Below, piece by piece: positions 6,194-6,204 of a stretch of DNA of 6,204 nt. Positions within the stretch are counted from its first letter, which is position 1; each line of letters starts with the position of its first letter. The notes below the pieces were generated by a model. It had not been told where the DNA came from and ran no database searches. It was given only the letters and a program-made list of their open reading frames with translations. The translations under genes and the position numbers were made by a program. This stretch comes from Alphaproteobacteria bacterium (GTDB lineage Bacteria > Pseudomonadota > Alphaproteobacteria > Rhodobacterales > Rhodobacteraceae), in the NCBI GenBank assembly GCA_030830465.1, contig JAURMY010000091.1, positions 1 to 6,204 of the forward strand, in the 5' to 3' direction.

Positions 6194-6204
6194 AATGTTA
6201 GCGC
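6194..6204. promoter_or_regulatory. Half of a probable LacI-type palindromic operator, cut by the window end
   Basis: The last bases read AATGTTAGCGC. The final GCGC is self-complementary, and the left arm plus centre matches the typical LacI-family layout, an even palindrome with a central CG. The site lies 86 bp upstream of the LacI-type ATG at 6108, where autoregulation or control of a divergent gene would be expected. Only half the site is visible, so the symmetry itself cannot be confirmed. Confidence 0.4.

Overview
The window is GC-rich, densely coded bacterial DNA. Gene content and protein style suggest an alphaproteobacterium, probably near the Roseobacter/Rhodobacterales group. That assignment comes from resemblance recalled from memory, not from a search.

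Layout: (1) 1-746, minus strand: most of aspartate-semialdehyde dehydrogenase (asd), cut by the window start. (2) 817-1722, minus strand: a phytanoyl-CoA-dioxygenase-like protein that lacks a recognisable HxD/E iron-binding pair. (3) 1723-2077: a 355-bp divergent intergenic region with a hairpin-forming repeat in the leader of the minus-strand gene. It also holds a large symmetric operator-like dyad, resembling a RutR site, just upstream of the plus-strand genes. (4) 2078-5096, plus strand: a tightly packed three-gene operon, preT - small VOC protein - preA. (5) 5104-6108, minus strand: a LacI-family regulator convergent with preA and only 7 bp from it. Its upstream region runs off the window in the middle of what looks like a palindromic LacI-type operator.

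The core of the window is the PreT/PreA pair, the two subunits of the bacterial NAD-dependent dihydropyrimidine dehydrogenase, which carries out the first step of reductive uracil/thymine catabolism. PreT carries NAD(H), FAD and N-terminal Fe-S sites. PreA carries FMN, the pyrimidine site and C-terminal ferredoxin-type clusters. Cluster ligands and active-site residues can be matched one by one to mammalian DPD, in which both halves are fused. The unusual part is a VOC-fold gene between the two subunit genes, with 3-nt and 1-nt gaps, whose usual metal-ligand positions look replaced. The later pathway enzymes (dihydropyrimidinase, beta-ureidopropionase) are not in the window.

I see no RNA genes, insertion sequences, CRISPR arrays or phage genes. 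Nothing here is a clearly new system. The best leads are the composite operator before preT, the metal-site-less PhyH-like protein and the VOC gene inside the preTA operon.
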